In this document: positions 53,330-64,000 of the stretch, one piece after another | Numbering within the stretch: position 1 is the stretch's first letter | Layout: every line of letters starts with the position of its first letter | Origin: Fragilaria crotonensis | Taxonomy: Eukaryota; Bacillariophyta; Fragilariophyceae; Fragilariales; Fragilariaceae | Length of the DNA: 64,000 bases | NCBI GenBank assembly: GCA_022925895.1 | Contig: JAKSYS010000341.1 | Location: forward strand, 1-64,000 | Direction of reading: 5' to 3' | Translations under genes and position numbers: made by a program | The notes under the pieces: model-generated | Database searches by the model: none | Seen by the model: the letters and a program-made list of their open reading frames with translations, nothing else | What the model was told of the DNA's origin: nothing

Positions 53330-54791
53330 ACCTTATCGCCGTCGGTAGCTTTGAGCTGAGACCCAGTTTCTGAACAATCGCCGGGATAATGCTCGTCTGA
53401 ATGGAATCTAACTCCTCTTCGTCGATAACGATCGCTGGCAAAGAATATCGCATCGCTGGTTCATAGATCGAACGAACAAAGACTCTTACATCGCTCGGCG
53501 AAAGTCTCGGCGACTTGATATGATGGGAATACTCATCTGCTTTTTTCTTCAGTACTCGAATGTGGTGCGAGAAGTCGCCAAGTGGATTTTGGAACACTCC
53601 CAAGAGCCGAGTAGACTCGTTAAGTGCCTGTCTCTTTATAGGGACCTTGATCGATGATTGGCCTTGACTGAGATGGACATGAGCCGTGGAATCGTCTGTA
53701 CTCGGGCGTATGACTGGTCTTCCCGCCCTCCAGTCCCAGTACATCACAAACCACGAGCATTTCGACAGATTCAACGCTCCACCAGAGTAAGACAATATTT
53801 TTTCCCATGTTTGTGCCACCTCTTCCAGTCGGTGTACCAGTTCGTCGAACGAAACGTTACCATCATCTGTGAGGCCCAACGCCGTATCATCAACGAACGC
53901 GTCCACCAGCCGGGAATGGACGTTCAGTCCATCCGGAGAAACGAAGCTCATACGCGAGGGATTCACCTTTTCAAGTGTGTTCAGCATTACAACCACAAGC
54001 GTCAACCACACCGCCGGTGATGCACCGCTCCCTTGTCCAGTCCCAAAGAGCGGTTCAAATGGTGTGCCTTTATACGAAGACTCCGAGACTCCATAAACCG
54101 TCTTAACCATGTACTTCATGAGTTCTAATGACTTGGCATGCGCTCGAATGGCACTAACTGGCATACCGCAACGTCGCGCCGCTAGCATGCCCAGGGCCAC
54201 AATTATCCGATCAAAACATGCTGACGCGTCGTTGTCAAAGCGAGCATAGTTTATTTTGAGTAGTCGGCACATGTCCGCTGTCAATTGTGTAAGCATGATG
54301 GGGTCCATCGTCGTTTTTCCTGGCGTTGATCCGTGTTGGCCATCGTGAAGTAAATCCATATGCACCGCTCTACGGACCAAGCGAGATCCCCACATTAATT
54401 TCAGAAACAAATTATAGTCTGCTTCGAAGAGATGGATAATGCGGAGTCTGTTAATTTTCGGGTCACCTCTGTCTTTTTCAATCATGACGTTCACTGCATT
54501 TTGCCAGCGTGGAATCGAGATACCCCGAGTGATTGCAATATCCAAAAATTTTGCTAAGCAGTCCAGCATAACCGGATCCTGTATGAGTGCCTTGTAGTGT
54601 CCCAGGTGCCTACCCGATGGTGAGGTGCTTGTTGTCTCCTTCCATCCCTTAAACCCTTTGCTGATGTCGTCGCCGGAAATACTGATATTGATCGGATCCT
54701 TTTCATGGATTGTGTTTGGAATAACAAAGGAGGCAAGGAACTCTCGCAGTAGTTGATCATCGCCGTGCCATTCCGGAGGAACTATCCCTGT
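53259..54791 (-). CDS. LINE2 reverse transcriptase
   Basis: RT from GIVPPEWHGDDQLLREFLAS onward: SPSGRHLGHYKALI, IIHLFEADYNLFLK, NYARFDNDASACFDRIIV (catalytic Asp), FGTGQGSGASPAVW, and VDAFVDDTALG, an FVDD box. It ends IRYGPISMGG at the C run. The piece directly before it in the protein is on the other side of LINE-D (56214 and up). Confidence 0.9.
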   Translation of the reverse strand, partial: TGIVPPEWHGDDQLLREFLASFVIPNTIHEKDPINISISGDDISKGFKGWKETTSTSPSGRHLGHYKALIQDPVMLDCLAKFLDIAITRGISIPRWQNAVNVMIEKDRGDPKINRLRIIHLFEADYNLFLKLMWGSRLVRRAVHMDLLHDGQHGSTPGKTTMDPIMLTQLTADMCRLLKINYARFDNDASACFDRIIVALGMLAARRCGMPVSAIRAHAKSLELMKYMVKTVYGVSESSYKGTPFEPLFGTGQGSGASPAVWLTLVVVMLNTLEKVNPSRMSFVSPDGLNVHSRLVDAFVDDTALGLTDDGNVSFDELVHRLEEVAQTWEKILSYSGGALNLSKCSWFVMYWDWRAGRPVIRPSTDDSTAHVHLSQGQSSIKVPIKRQALNESTRLLGVFQNPLGDFSHHIRVLKKKADEYSHHIKSPRLSPSDVRVFVRSIYEPAMRYSLPAIVIDEEELDSIQTSIIPAIVQKLGLSSKLPTAIRYGPISMGGARFDGYTNGVRHRND

Positions 54792-56213
54792 CAAAAAACC
54801 TGAAATCTATTTTACGTGCTCCCGCGGTGCCTATGATTGGAGACACTCGACCCGCACGGTTAGACACGACCCCCGAAGGAGCGCGGCCGACTGTATACGA
54901 ATAAAGCCATGAAGGTACCCGGAAGACCCTCACTTCGGAGCGAAATACGTGCGTATTGATCTGACGTTTTGAATTGCCTTTGTCTTCACTGTCCGCAGAC
55001 TGTTCATAAACACCGGTCCATTGATTGTGATCCAGTTTTGAATGACCCATGGCGGCTGTTCCAAATGGTTGCGTATATCGGGATATAAGAGTGACTGTGC
55101 GCTTGGTTCCATATGTTGACGTTGATCGTAAATTGCCGACAAACGTCGCGTCACTTCGCCGTTCCGCGATGATTCTTGTGGCCTCGTCTTTGCCATGGAC
55201 ATCTTCGTTCCGCATTTTCCACAGTGCATACCACTGCTCCCAAATCACAGTAATGATTGCCACTTGCCACTTGTGCCCAGTAGGGTTCTTCGTTGGTAGG
55301 TGGTGTCTGTTTCGAAACAAATGGTTGTTCTGGAGGTCTGCCCACTGCTGGCTAAATCTCCCATTAAACAGTTGTCGCCATCCAATGCTATTCTGGGTCG
55401 CAAGCAGAGGATGCAGTGCAACGGGGTATCGGTCGAGTGGCAACTGAACGAGAGGCGGGTTGTCTGGGTCCAGCCACTGTCGGAATGCTCAACAACAAAT
55501 CCCGAAGGGTCCATAGGTGTAATGATTATCGCACGTTTCCGCCAATTTGGTGAGAAATTTGTGACGCCATGAGGTACGAGCCACAGTCGGGCATCGGAGT
55601 GGTCACGGTCTTCGTGTAACGAGAGGCAACAAGGGCATGTACGCTTTCCTTTGTCCATACGATTCTGTCTGCTATGGGTTGGAAGAACGTCATGTACGAA
55701 CTTGACGGTGAATCCGATGAGTAATCTGTTTCCTCAATGCGCTACCATGAGCTTGCCAGTTGATCAATGCACTGTCGACGAGGACCATCCGTTTTTGATG
55801 CGCAGTATTCTAATAAAGGAGGGCCGCAATACGCGTGTCGGAGATGGGCTGCATGAGACGAAGTAACCGTGCCTTCCAGTAGATGAAGGTGCACGCCGGT
55901 TCTTGGTGTAATAAGTGCGAGCGGCCTGTCTTGCCCGTGGAGATCTTGAAACCGTCCTGCCATAGCGTCGGCATCAACATTTAACCGTGCCAGCAGTGGA
56001 AGTTGGGCGTAAGGTATCTTCTCATCTTGGTGTCCTTTAATGAACTTCAGTTTGAGATCGGGTAAGTGTTTTAGTGCATTTTGGATTTCGATCAAAATGT
56101 CCCAATCTGGACATAAGACATCCAGTACTACCGCGTCGCCATCAATGCTGACAGGTTCATCGGTTGCATCAAGAGGCCGGTCCCCTCCTCCGAGTGTTTT
56201 CAAGACGCTTTGG
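54792..56213 (-). mobile_element. LINE-D: 5'-truncated family-1 LINE nested in LINE2
   Basis: A 1.42-kb insertion that begins inside RNase H (QSVLKTL, LRPDWD-like CPDWDILIEIQ, KFIKGHQDEK, LNVDADAMA). It continues with a damaged finger (CPCCLSLHEDRDH) and ends VRSIRTYFAPK with the family-1 3' end: stem 54827-54846, GGAGCACGTAAAATAGA, T run. Only CTGT is shared at the two edges (54788-54791 and 56214-56217), so there is no long TSD. It separates LINE2's ...LSPEAAAL from GIVPPEW. Confidence 0.88.
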
Positions 56214-57416
56214 CTGTAGAGCTGCTGCTTCTGGAGACAAGCTTGTGAACGTAAGCGCATCGTGAATAATCCCATGACCACATGGAGAGGTTGCCGCTGC
56301 GCGAAAGGCCTCGCGATTGAAGTGTATCAAATGTTGTTCCATGTCCTCTCGTGTTATAATTGTATCCCATATTATCTCAGACTGATCGACCTCGCGTAAG
56401 ATAGAATGAACGTTTCCTGGTAGTGGCGCACCTTCAGTTGACTTGGCATCCCTTGGTATCCTGATGGTATTCAACGGGCCATATTCCCCCGGCTTGACGA
56501 TGCTGCGAATGTTGCTATATAGTCGACGACATGATTCACTCAATAAAGTACGCTTAACAATTTTTGCTCGTCGCTTGGATTCTTTGCACGTGCGTGGATT
56601 CGTATCTTCCTCATAGGTAGATAGAAGATCCTGGAAACTCTGTTGTCGATGGGACATCGCCTGTTTCTGTATTTTCTTCAGGTGTTTGGATGCCGAGTTT
56701 AGACGAGCTCGGATGTCCGCAAGGGATAACCGCTTTCCTTTCTCCGGTAACTCAAATGTGGCATCATATTCCTTGATCTTGTCCTCCCACCGATTGAATG
56801 TGTCACCGTACTCTTCCGCGTACTTCATCTCCCGTAACCTGAGTTTCCAGTAGCGGAAAATCACTCCTGAATTCCGAAGTTTGGGCGACCACTGATATTG
56901 TCGCGCAGGAGCCGATAGTTGCATCTCTGCATGTCGCATGGCGCGGCCCTGATCATTGTCCCATGCTGTCAATTGCTGTCGTACTTGGTGGGTTGTCAAA
57001 GTTGCATGCGTCTCGTAAAGCTGCGAAATGCGTTCTGCCATCCGATGGTCCTTATAGTAGTCTCGCATTCCTTCTAAATATGATGCGACCAGTGCTGGGT
57101 TTCCGCTGATCAACCGGCGGGTGCTCGGACGTTCCATAGAATTCTTCAACTTGGTTCCCAAAAGCCGTTCTAGATCCAAATCAACAAAGAGTCCGCGGTG
57201 GTCAGATTGTGGTCCCTCGTTGTAAGCCAGACTTCCTTGCCTGGAGACTGCCTCAGCAACTCTGTGACATCCAAGCATATAGTCGATTCGTCGATTATTC
57301 GATCCGATGTAAGTGGAAGGTGCACACAATTTTCTAGTTTAGAGTTTCGCAAGTACAGTCTGTCCGCAGTCCGTAATTGCGTACAGTAAATAGGAAGTTG
57401 TCGCGTACCCCAAGCA
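56214..57416 (-). CDS. LINE2 endonuclease end and linker to RT
   Basis: Starts CAPSTYIGSNNRRIDYMLG and PQSDHRGLFVDLDLE (SDHR motif of AP-like endonucleases). A long helical linker follows (TAWDNDQGRAMRHAE, RYWKLRLREMK, SHRQQSFQDLLSTYEEDTN), then AATSPCGHGIIHDALTFTSL. The + strand LINE at 61680-62740 has the same order (SANRRIDYILG, AWDNDQGRAMMHAE, SPCGNGTIHDAL). The upstream endonuclease half is missing. Confidence 0.85.
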
Positions 57417-57991
57417 TCATGACCATGACCGAAGGAACGGCTCCCACGCCTCCTTCGGCTCTCCCCGTCGATTTGACTCCATCGCACACGATGTATGGAT
57501 TCGAGACTGACACCTGGGTAGATCAACCCATTCCCGAAGCTCCCGACTGGTTTTCCCGCCAAGAACGTTATCGTAGGAACGCCAACGCGCAGGCCTATCG
57601 GCAGTACGGACACCCAACCAACTGGAATCGATACATTCATCTTGGATTGTTTGTGTTCGAAGATTGTTTCGAATGCGACAAAGTTTGGGCAGCTGTTAAC
57701 ACGGATCCTCTCATGGTCCATAGAGCAATCTGGTATAACTTCATGAGTCACGTTGATCGTGATCTCCAGGTTCCAGTCAAGTTAAACGATTGGGCAACCA
57801 ACATCTCTCAACCGTATCTAGCGGTCCATGACCCAACGACATTGCACGAAACCGATACCACTGCTTACTCTTGGAAAGAGATGCGATTTTCAAACAGCAA
57901 GAGGAAATGGAGATTGACGATGCCCAAGCTTGATCCCAGTTTCAGGACGCCGTCGATCAAAGAGCCCACCAAATCAGCAGTCCATTATTAA
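57417..57991 (+). CDS. Upstream ORF of the + strand LINE, unknown
   Basis: About 190 codons from MTMTEGTAPTPPSALPV. It contains a tryptophan-rich stretch (WVDQPIPEAPDWFSRQERY, WNRYIHLGLFVFEDCF, VHRAIWYNFMSHVDRD). I recognise no domain. It could be the N-terminal part of ORF1, a separate ORF of the LINE, or unrelated DNA at its 5' edge. Confidence 0.4.
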
Positions 57992-60378
57992 CGTGAATAC
58001 GAGCAATGTTGTCGGTGCCTTTGCTCCTGGTTTTAATCTTCCCCAGAAGAATTACCAGGAACTATCGACCCATGGAAAACAAACTGCCGGAACAACGAGG
58101 ACAACTCCCATTGATCCAAAAGAACAAAGACGTGATCGAAAGGAAAGGGAAAAAGCTGACCAGCTCAACAAAACGATGAGAGAATAAGAAGCAGGATTCT
58201 CAGCAACTTCCACTTGGTCGAAATGTGACGGATAACGAAGTTGAACAGGAAACCCAACACGTATTTGGTAACAACCGACATGATCTAAATGAAAAGGAGA
58301 GTACGACGCCATGGAACAATACAACCACCCAAACAGCACCACATCCAAACATTCCGACAAACGATGGTACCCATCGAGTCACGATCAAATGGTTCCCACC
58401 GGAGGATTTGGCAGTATACGAAAGCGACAAAATAAAATGAATGAAGCAATCTACAACTTAGTGAGTGATATTCTCCCCGAACAATACGGAATGCTGTACC
58501 GGTGGAAAAGAAGATTTGATGATGTCAAATTGTGCAAAATCTAACAGCTATCGGGTTACGAGACTATATATCTCCGAAAGTTACAATGATACCAGAGCGA
58601 TCTCAGATGATATTTGGAGTCCGCTTTGGCTTTAAGAACAATCCGTCCATGTGGAAGAATTCTGAAATGATGAAGGAAAAGTTTACAACAAAACAACTTG
58701 ATGTCACAATTTCAAACTCTGCGAGCTCAAGTGGTAAAATGGTTACAGCGGGATATATCCTGCTCAAAGCTCCGAACACCACTCATAAACTCTGGTACAA
58801 CAAGTATTTAAGGAGTTTACTGCCGGATCATGCTCCATTTTTGACGTCATTCGACAGAAAAAGTGCCCTATGGATCAGCTAATTCCACATCTCACGATCC
58901 AATGCGGGGAGAAACATGTCACACCGTTGTGCCAAGCACTTCTTCCGATCATGACGGGACGAGGTATCGCTCTGTTCTTACCAAGATACGCACTAGGCAC
59001 AATGAGCAACGAACAGGTTCGGAAACATTTTCAGTTCCATGACAGGTGGGCAAAGTCATTGCAAGCGATCACACTTTCTCCACAAGTCACTCATCTTGAT
59101 CAAGTTCGCACTGAATACCATGAAGACGGATCAACAACAAAACGATCTACACGAGAATGGATAGCATCTCTTAAAGAAAAGGACGGAACCACTTCAGCTT
59201 TATGCGATGCAGTTAACGGGACAAATGACAACAAGGCATATTTGGTGACTCCGAGTCATTATTTTAAACGCGCACAATATCAATGGCAGCAATACAAATC
59301 AAGGCTTTTCCCTCCGAGTCATCGAGAAGCAAGGTTCAGAGACAATTTACCAGTCTTCCCGACGTAATAGTCATTCAGACGGAGATCCAAGCAAATGTGC
59401 AATTCCTGGAACAAATGTCGATGGCGACAACATGGCACCGAGAACCAGAAGGACAACCAAGGTCAGATTCAACGTCGCCAAGCAACAATTCCAATCACAA
59501 CAAGCCCCAAACAGTCTCACAGAACACCAGTCTGAACTCACATCTCCAACGCACAAAACAAGCATGGCCAACTCCATCTGAGGCGTCCAACAACCGTAGC
59601 GATCAGTCCACTGGAACAACTAACCAACGCAACAACCATGAGCAAAACAATCCGTACCTCGGGTCGGAGGCAAGTTCTGCCACAAGTATGGAAGAGGAAA
59701 GAAGCACAACCTCAACACGATCAATGACAGTTGTCTCTCGAATGAATAGCACGGACTCTAGATTCCATGAACTCGAACAGTTAATCAAACGACAACAACA
59801 GGAGTCGAAAACATCAGGGAAGATATCATCGGACCGCTTGAACAATCTTGAACGGCAATTCACAAGAATAGAGGAGTTGGATACCAAAATGTCGGCAGTC
59901 CAGACGCAACTAGAACATTCAAATGTGAAGCTGGAACAATCGGCAAAGAGCAAAAGATCTTATCAGATAATTTGGAGGTACTTTCAAGGAAACATCCCAC
60001 CAATTTTCAGACATGAACGACAAGATACTTCTCACAATGGAAAGCCAACAAGACATGTCATACACGATGTTGGACATGAGGAAACAATTCGAACAATTAT
60101 CTCAGTTTATGACAGCCATGGCGGACAAAATGGAAATAGCAATGACACGACAACACATCGACGGCACGAAGTATTCAAACCCTGGAAATTTGGAAAATCC
60201 TAGGGCAAACAAAAGAAGCCAACATAGTGGCGGGTCGAGCGTGCATTCTGGATCGACGAAATCGAAGACATCTCAGGACTCATCCCAAGACACGAGCGTT
60301 TACAGATCTCCTGAGAAAAGAAACAGCATACAAGATCCAAACACCGAATCGGCGATGACGAACACAACAACTGCATAA
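57992..60378 (+). pseudogene. ORF1 of the + strand LINE, frameshifted
   Basis: Pieces in several frames: HRVTIKWFPPEDLAVYESDK, MNEAIYNLVSDILPEQYG, a globular core (SQMIFGVRFGFKNNPSMWK, TAGYILLKAPNTTHKLW, GRGIALFLPRYALGTMS), a Ser/Asn/Gln-rich linker, and a coiled coil (LEQLIKRQQQES, LERQFTRIEELDTKMSAVQT, MRKQFEQLSQFMTAM). The plan matches LINE1 ORF1: globular N-terminal half, then coiled coil, no CCHC. An RNA-coating role is inferred. Confidence 0.65.
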
Positions 60379-61020
60379 TTGCGGATAAGATAGATAAGGA
60401 CAAGATTAAACCAATAGAGGGCCTTGCATACCAAGAAGAGAAGGGTGAAGGATTCGCAATTCATGGAATCGGTGGTGAAGACCTTCTTGAGGATATGTCT
60501 GAGTCGTCGGACGTCTGCTTAAACCTTGAAGATGCTTTCGAGGAACTACAACACGCTAATACCCTACACCAGGCTAGCGGACAACATCATATTGGGAACC
60601 TTGCATCCCGCGAAGCCCCAACCGATCTGGACGATCAATACACAAGACCCCTCGATCCAGACGGTGGCAAACCTGATTAATGGCGACACAGCATCATAAT
60701 CAGCAGCGTACAGAGGAGGTGATGCGGACACGAGGAGAGACTACCGCGAACGAGGAAATGAACAGCCTAGATACTACCACGATTCCATTTGGTCAATCAT
60801 GCAATGGCGGAATGTCCAACAGAACAAGAGGCCGCTATATGTCACAAGGACAAGACAGGCATCCACCACTGCCACATCTGTCATCAGTTTTAATGCTCCC
60901 GAGACATCGCCCTGGACGAATCAAAGCAAGAAAGCAAACAGACCCACAGGCTACACAATCATTCGGTGATGCGGTTGTGTATAAAGACCCACGTTCGTTA
61001 AGGATATTCTTTCAGAATGT
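60379..61020 (+). CDS. Acidic linker / start of ORF2 of the + strand LINE
   Basis: Two frames (60495-60680, then 60680-61030) of mostly disordered sequence lead into RSLRIFFQNVKG, the Asn motif of the endonuclease. It sits where LINE1 has its small Pro/Ser/Thr-rich ORF. No domain is recognised. Confidence 0.4.
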
Positions 61021-61815
61021 AAAGGATTGACGTATTCCTCCGGATTGGAGGACTACAAATACTACATGTCCCAGATGGCGGCATTCGGAGTCGACTGTTT
61101 TGGATTGGCTGAGACAAACACCGCGTGGCAACAATACCATCTCCAAATGGAATACACAGCGAGTGTTAAGAGACAGTTTAGATTGGGGAAAACAGTCTTT
61201 GGGTACCCAATAACGGAGGTGGATCGATGTTCGAGTAGCGAATCTTTTCAGGCAGGGGGATGTCTCACCACTATCCGAGGAAAACACACAACGACAGTTC
61301 AAGGTCCAGGAATCTGCGACCCTACAGGACTGGGCAGATGGAGTGGAATCACCATCGAAGGTAAAGGCGGATCCACTCTTTCGTTACTCACTGTCTACAG
61401 AGTATGCGAGGATCAGTAAGGCAGGCGCCACTAGGGAGTGCATTGGTAGGGAACATGAGTACTACCGGAGACAAGGTGAAGTTTCTCCCCAGCCCCGACA
61501 GAGGATACTATCAGATCTCCGACAGACAATCATGAAGCTCCAGAATGCAGGGCACTCGATTTTGGTAATGATGGACGCAAACGGAACCATCTATCAGGAT
61601 AAGCACTTGCAGGAATTTATTGGATCCTGCGATTTGTCTGACTTACACAGCACTCACCCTGCCCCATCCACATTTATTGGTTCAGCGAATCGACGGATCG
61701 ATTATATACTCGGGTGTCCAAAAGTTGTATCCTCTGTAATGCGCCAAGGCAGTCTTGCTTATATAGAGGCCCACAATCAGATCACCGAGGTCTCTATGTC
61801 GATCTAAGACTGGAA
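60990..61815 (+). pseudogene. Endonuclease of the + strand LINE
   Basis: IFFQNVKG, then after a shift FGLAETNTAW (catalytic Glu), GRWSGITIEGKGG, LLTVYRVC, then ILVMMDANGTIYQ (D-x-N), SANRRIDYILG. The final SDHR motif is damaged (PHNQITEVSMS in place of PQSDHRG...). The endonuclease is therefore inactive as read. Confidence 0.75.
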
Positions 61816-61875
61816 GAAATCCTAGGGATACGGTTGATAGTCCAATGGATACACCGAATATGAGATCGTTGTACA

Positions 61876-64000
61876 GTGGAAATCCAGAAATGGTTGCTAC
61901 GTATCTATCGGAGTCCGAAATACTACGAGACTCACAATATGGAATCTCGGATCCAAGAGTTACATGCACGTCATCAGGAAATGACAACGCCACAACTCCG
62001 CAAACTCTTATGTGCGTGGGACAACGACCAAGGCCGCGCGATGATGCATGCCGAAAAGGTTCTCCACATCCAACCGAAAACATATAAATGGTCGCCGAAA
62101 CTACGCAATACGGGGGTGATAATGCGATACTGGAAACTCCGACTGCGCGAACTCCTACATGGGGCAGATTACCAAGAAACCTTTCAAAGATGGGAAACGA
62201 AGATTCAAGAATTTGACTCGTCCTTTCGACTTCCCGAGTTTGGTCAGGCATTGGATGTGAACACGGTCAGAAAGCGTCTCAACGAGGCATCTAAACAACT
62301 GCGCATCGTTCAGAAACATTCATTGTCTCACCGCCAACAGAGTTTTCAAGATCTGTTAGACACATACGACGCTGACACTAATCACCACACGAAACATGAA
62401 TCCATGCGAAAGGCCAAAATCGTACGACGAACACTCTCAGTGAATCAAATCGAAATATGTTTTCACATATCAAAAACTTGATTAAACCGGGGAATACTCT
62501 CCACTCACAAAGTTGAAAATTCCTCGCGAGAAAGAAGCCAGCAAGGTAACTCAGCCCGGCGATGTGCACACGGTATTGGAGGAGACCTCCCTGCGGACAT
62601 AATGTGGGACACCATCATCTCGCGAGGAAATCGAAGCCCACCTTGTCAAGTTCAATAGAGACGCATTCAGAGCTGCAGCTTCTTCACCTTGCGGCAATGG
62701 CACGATCCATGACGCGTTAACATTCACCAGTTTGTCTCCTGCAGCCGAGGATCTCCTACGGGGGATAGTACCATCTTCATGGCATGGAGACGACATGCTA
62801 TTGAAAGAGTTTCTCGCGTCGTTCACCATTCCCAACTCGGTACAAGACGCTGATCCAATCCCCATTACCATCTCCAGTGAGGATTTCAAGAAAGGAATCC
62901 TAAGTTGGAAGGAATCTACCACTACGTCCCCATCTGGACGACACCTCGGTCACTATAAAGCGTTGGTACAGGATCCGATCCTGCTCGACAGTATGGCCAA
63001 ATTCTTGAACATTGTTGTGACACGCGGGATATCTATTCCCAGATGGCAAAAGCAGTGAACGTCATGATCGAAAAGATAAGGGAGATCCCAAAATCAATCG
63101 TCTACGTATCATTCATCTGTTCGAGGCAGACTATAACTTGTTCCTGAAACTCACTTGGGGATCGCGACTGGTACGGAGAGCAGTGCAGATGAATCTACTC
63201 AACTCAGGCCAACACGGTTCAACTCAGGAAAACGACAATGGAACCTATCATGTTGACCCAACTAACGGCCGACATGAGTAGACTTTTGAAGACCAACTAC
63301 GCTCGATTCGATAATGACGCGTCTGCGTGTTTCGATCGTATCATAGTAGCCCTGGGAATGTTGGCCGCCCGACGATGCGGCATGCCGATCAATGCTGTAA
63401 GGTCTCACGCCCAATCGTTGGAACTTATGCGCTATATGGTTAAAACTGTGTATGGAGTGTCGGAGAATTCCTATACAGGTACTCCATTTGCTCCTCTTTT
63501 GGTACGAGGCAAGGCAGCGAGCATCCCTGCTGTTTGGCTCACGTTGGTAGTCATTCTTCTGAATACGCTGGAGCGAGTCAGTCCCCTCGAATGAGCTTCC
63601 GATCATCGGACGGCGTCAATACGCATTCGAGATTGGTGGATGCATTTGTGGACGACACTGCCCTCGGATTCACGGACAACGGAAGTATGTCCTTTGAAGA
63701 TCTCGTAACAAGCCTTGAAGATCTAGCACAAACATGGGAGAAACTATTGCACTACTCCGGAGGTTCTCTAAATCTTTCAAAATGCTCGTGGTTTGTCATG
63801 TATTGGGATTGGAGGTCAGGACGTCCCATTCTTCGAGAGCAAACGATAGATCCCCTCGCAACAGTCAGATTGAGCCAAGGACAAGATCCGCACCGAGTTG
63901 TAATTCGCCGACAATCACTCAATCAAGCAACACGAATACTTGGAGTTTACAAAACCCGATCGGCGATTTTCCCCACCACGTTTCCATACTGAAGAAAAAG
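61876..64000 (+). pseudogene. Reverse transcriptase of the + strand LINE, partial
   Basis: A linker (AWDNDQGRAMMHAE, SHRQQSFQDLLDTYDADTN), then RT: SPSGRHLGHYKALV, a shift near 63055, NYARFDNDASACFDRIIV (about 63294-63345), a damaged GTGQGSG loop, and VDAFVDDTALGF (about 63637-63670). It continues past the window end. Confidence 0.8.

Larger units (their letters stand above)
48127..57416 (-). mobile_element. LINE2: family-2 LINE, split by two later LINEs
   Basis: Minus-strand element whose pieces are 57416-56214, 54791-52194 and 49435-48127. Joined in order they give endonuclease end, linker, RT (FVDD), RNase H and CCHC finger. The interruptions are LINE-D (54792-56213) and LINE-A (49436-52193). 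The 3' end has the family-2 motif ATAATTAGGTT then a TA microsatellite. The 5' part (ORF1 and most of the endonuclease) is missing, cut near the start of the + strand LINE at 57417. Confidence 0.88.
57417..64000 (+). mobile_element. Family-2 LINE on the + strand, running off the window
   Basis: Starts head to head with the truncated 5' side of LINE2. Order: N-terminal ORF, ORF1 with coiled coil, acidic linker, AP-like endonuclease, linker, RT with FVDD. RNase H and the 3' end lie beyond 64000. Its proteins match LINE2 closely, so both are family 2, but they are separate copies because each carries its own endonuclease-to-RT region. Frameshifts are frequent. Confidence 0.85.

Noticed and set aside
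48127-64000. Twin-priming inversion of a single LINE to explain the head-to-head pair
   Set aside because: Both arms carry the same endonuclease-linker-RT region, so they cannot be two parts of one copy.
1-64000. tRNA, rRNA, snRNA or CRISPR features
   Set aside because: Looked for cloverleaf-like boxes and regularly spaced repeats by eye; only transposon repeats and short tandem repeats were seen. A covariance-model scan would be the decisive test.

Overview
The window looks like a repeat-packed stretch of a stramenopile (most likely diatom) nuclear genome. The lineage is inferred from the protein types, not proven: copia polyproteins of the diatom kind, a Crypton-type tyrosine recombinase, tyrosine-recombinase retrotransposons whose Gag carries a CCCH finger, and a short PxPKPT-repeat protein. 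No bacterial operons, tRNA, rRNA or CRISPR array were seen. At most two ordinary cellular genes stand out: a 184-aa membrane protein (41286-41840) and a 406-aa ankyrin-repeat protein (42847-44067).

Layout, left to right. (1) 392-5790: a decayed Ty1/copia element on the + strand (zinc-knuckle Gag, protease, integrase, RT, RNase H, start of the 3' LTR). (2) 6333-7174: an insertion flanked by a 14-bp target-site duplication (TSD) that ends with the same 3' tail as a LINE family found elsewhere in the window. (3) 7384-8645: a broken 2OG-Fe(II) oxygenase-like gene, tail to tail with the end of a helicase element. (4) Helicase element H1 (8794-9441 plus 24972-28667, minus strand) is split by an ~8.6-kb LINE ('LINE1', 9461-24952) with a 19-bp TSD. 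LINE1 is itself split, inside its ORF1, by a 6.9-kb PAT-like tyrosine-recombinase retrotransposon (PAT-1, 17935-24809). (5) 28668-32343: a second helicase copy (H2), cut off where H1's 5' end begins, plus tandem element termini. (6) 32572-32736: a copia RNase H scrap. (7) 33163-40020: PAT-2, a second PAT-like copy inverted relative to PAT-1. (8) 40.0-44.1 kb: the less repetitive stretch with the probable cellular genes. (9) 44755-46751: a Crypton-type recombinase ORF overlapping a terminus that matches the helicase-element termini. (10) 47050-48126: a DDE transposase-like fragment. (11) 48127-57416: a LINE of a second family (LINE2, minus strand), invaded by LINE-A (49436-52193, 16-bp TSD) and by LINE-D (54792-56213). 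LINE-A contains a 103-bp LINE fragment with its own 17-bp TSD. (12) 57417-64000: another second-family LINE on the + strand running off the window.

How the parts relate. Two RNase-H-bearing LINE families are present. Family 1 (LINE1, LINE-D, the 52015 fragment and the 6333 insertion) ends on its sense strand in a short T run after a conserved GCACGTAAA-type motif and a stem-loop whose sequence changes but whose pairing is kept. Family 2 (LINE2, LINE-A, + strand LINE) ends with a conserved ATAATTAGGTT motif followed by AT-rich microsatellite. The PAT-like elements show split direct repeats (A1-ORFs-B1-A2-linker-B2). The most novel candidate is the helicase element: a C2H2-finger/RecQ-like helicase/CxxC-cluster protein whose 5' terminus (CCTAAGGGGGCG plus reiterated ACGTCGGGAG boxes) is shared with the terminus beside the Crypton recombinase. 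Most ORFs carry single-base frameshifts, often at homopolymers, so decay and sequencing error cannot be separated from this sequence alone.
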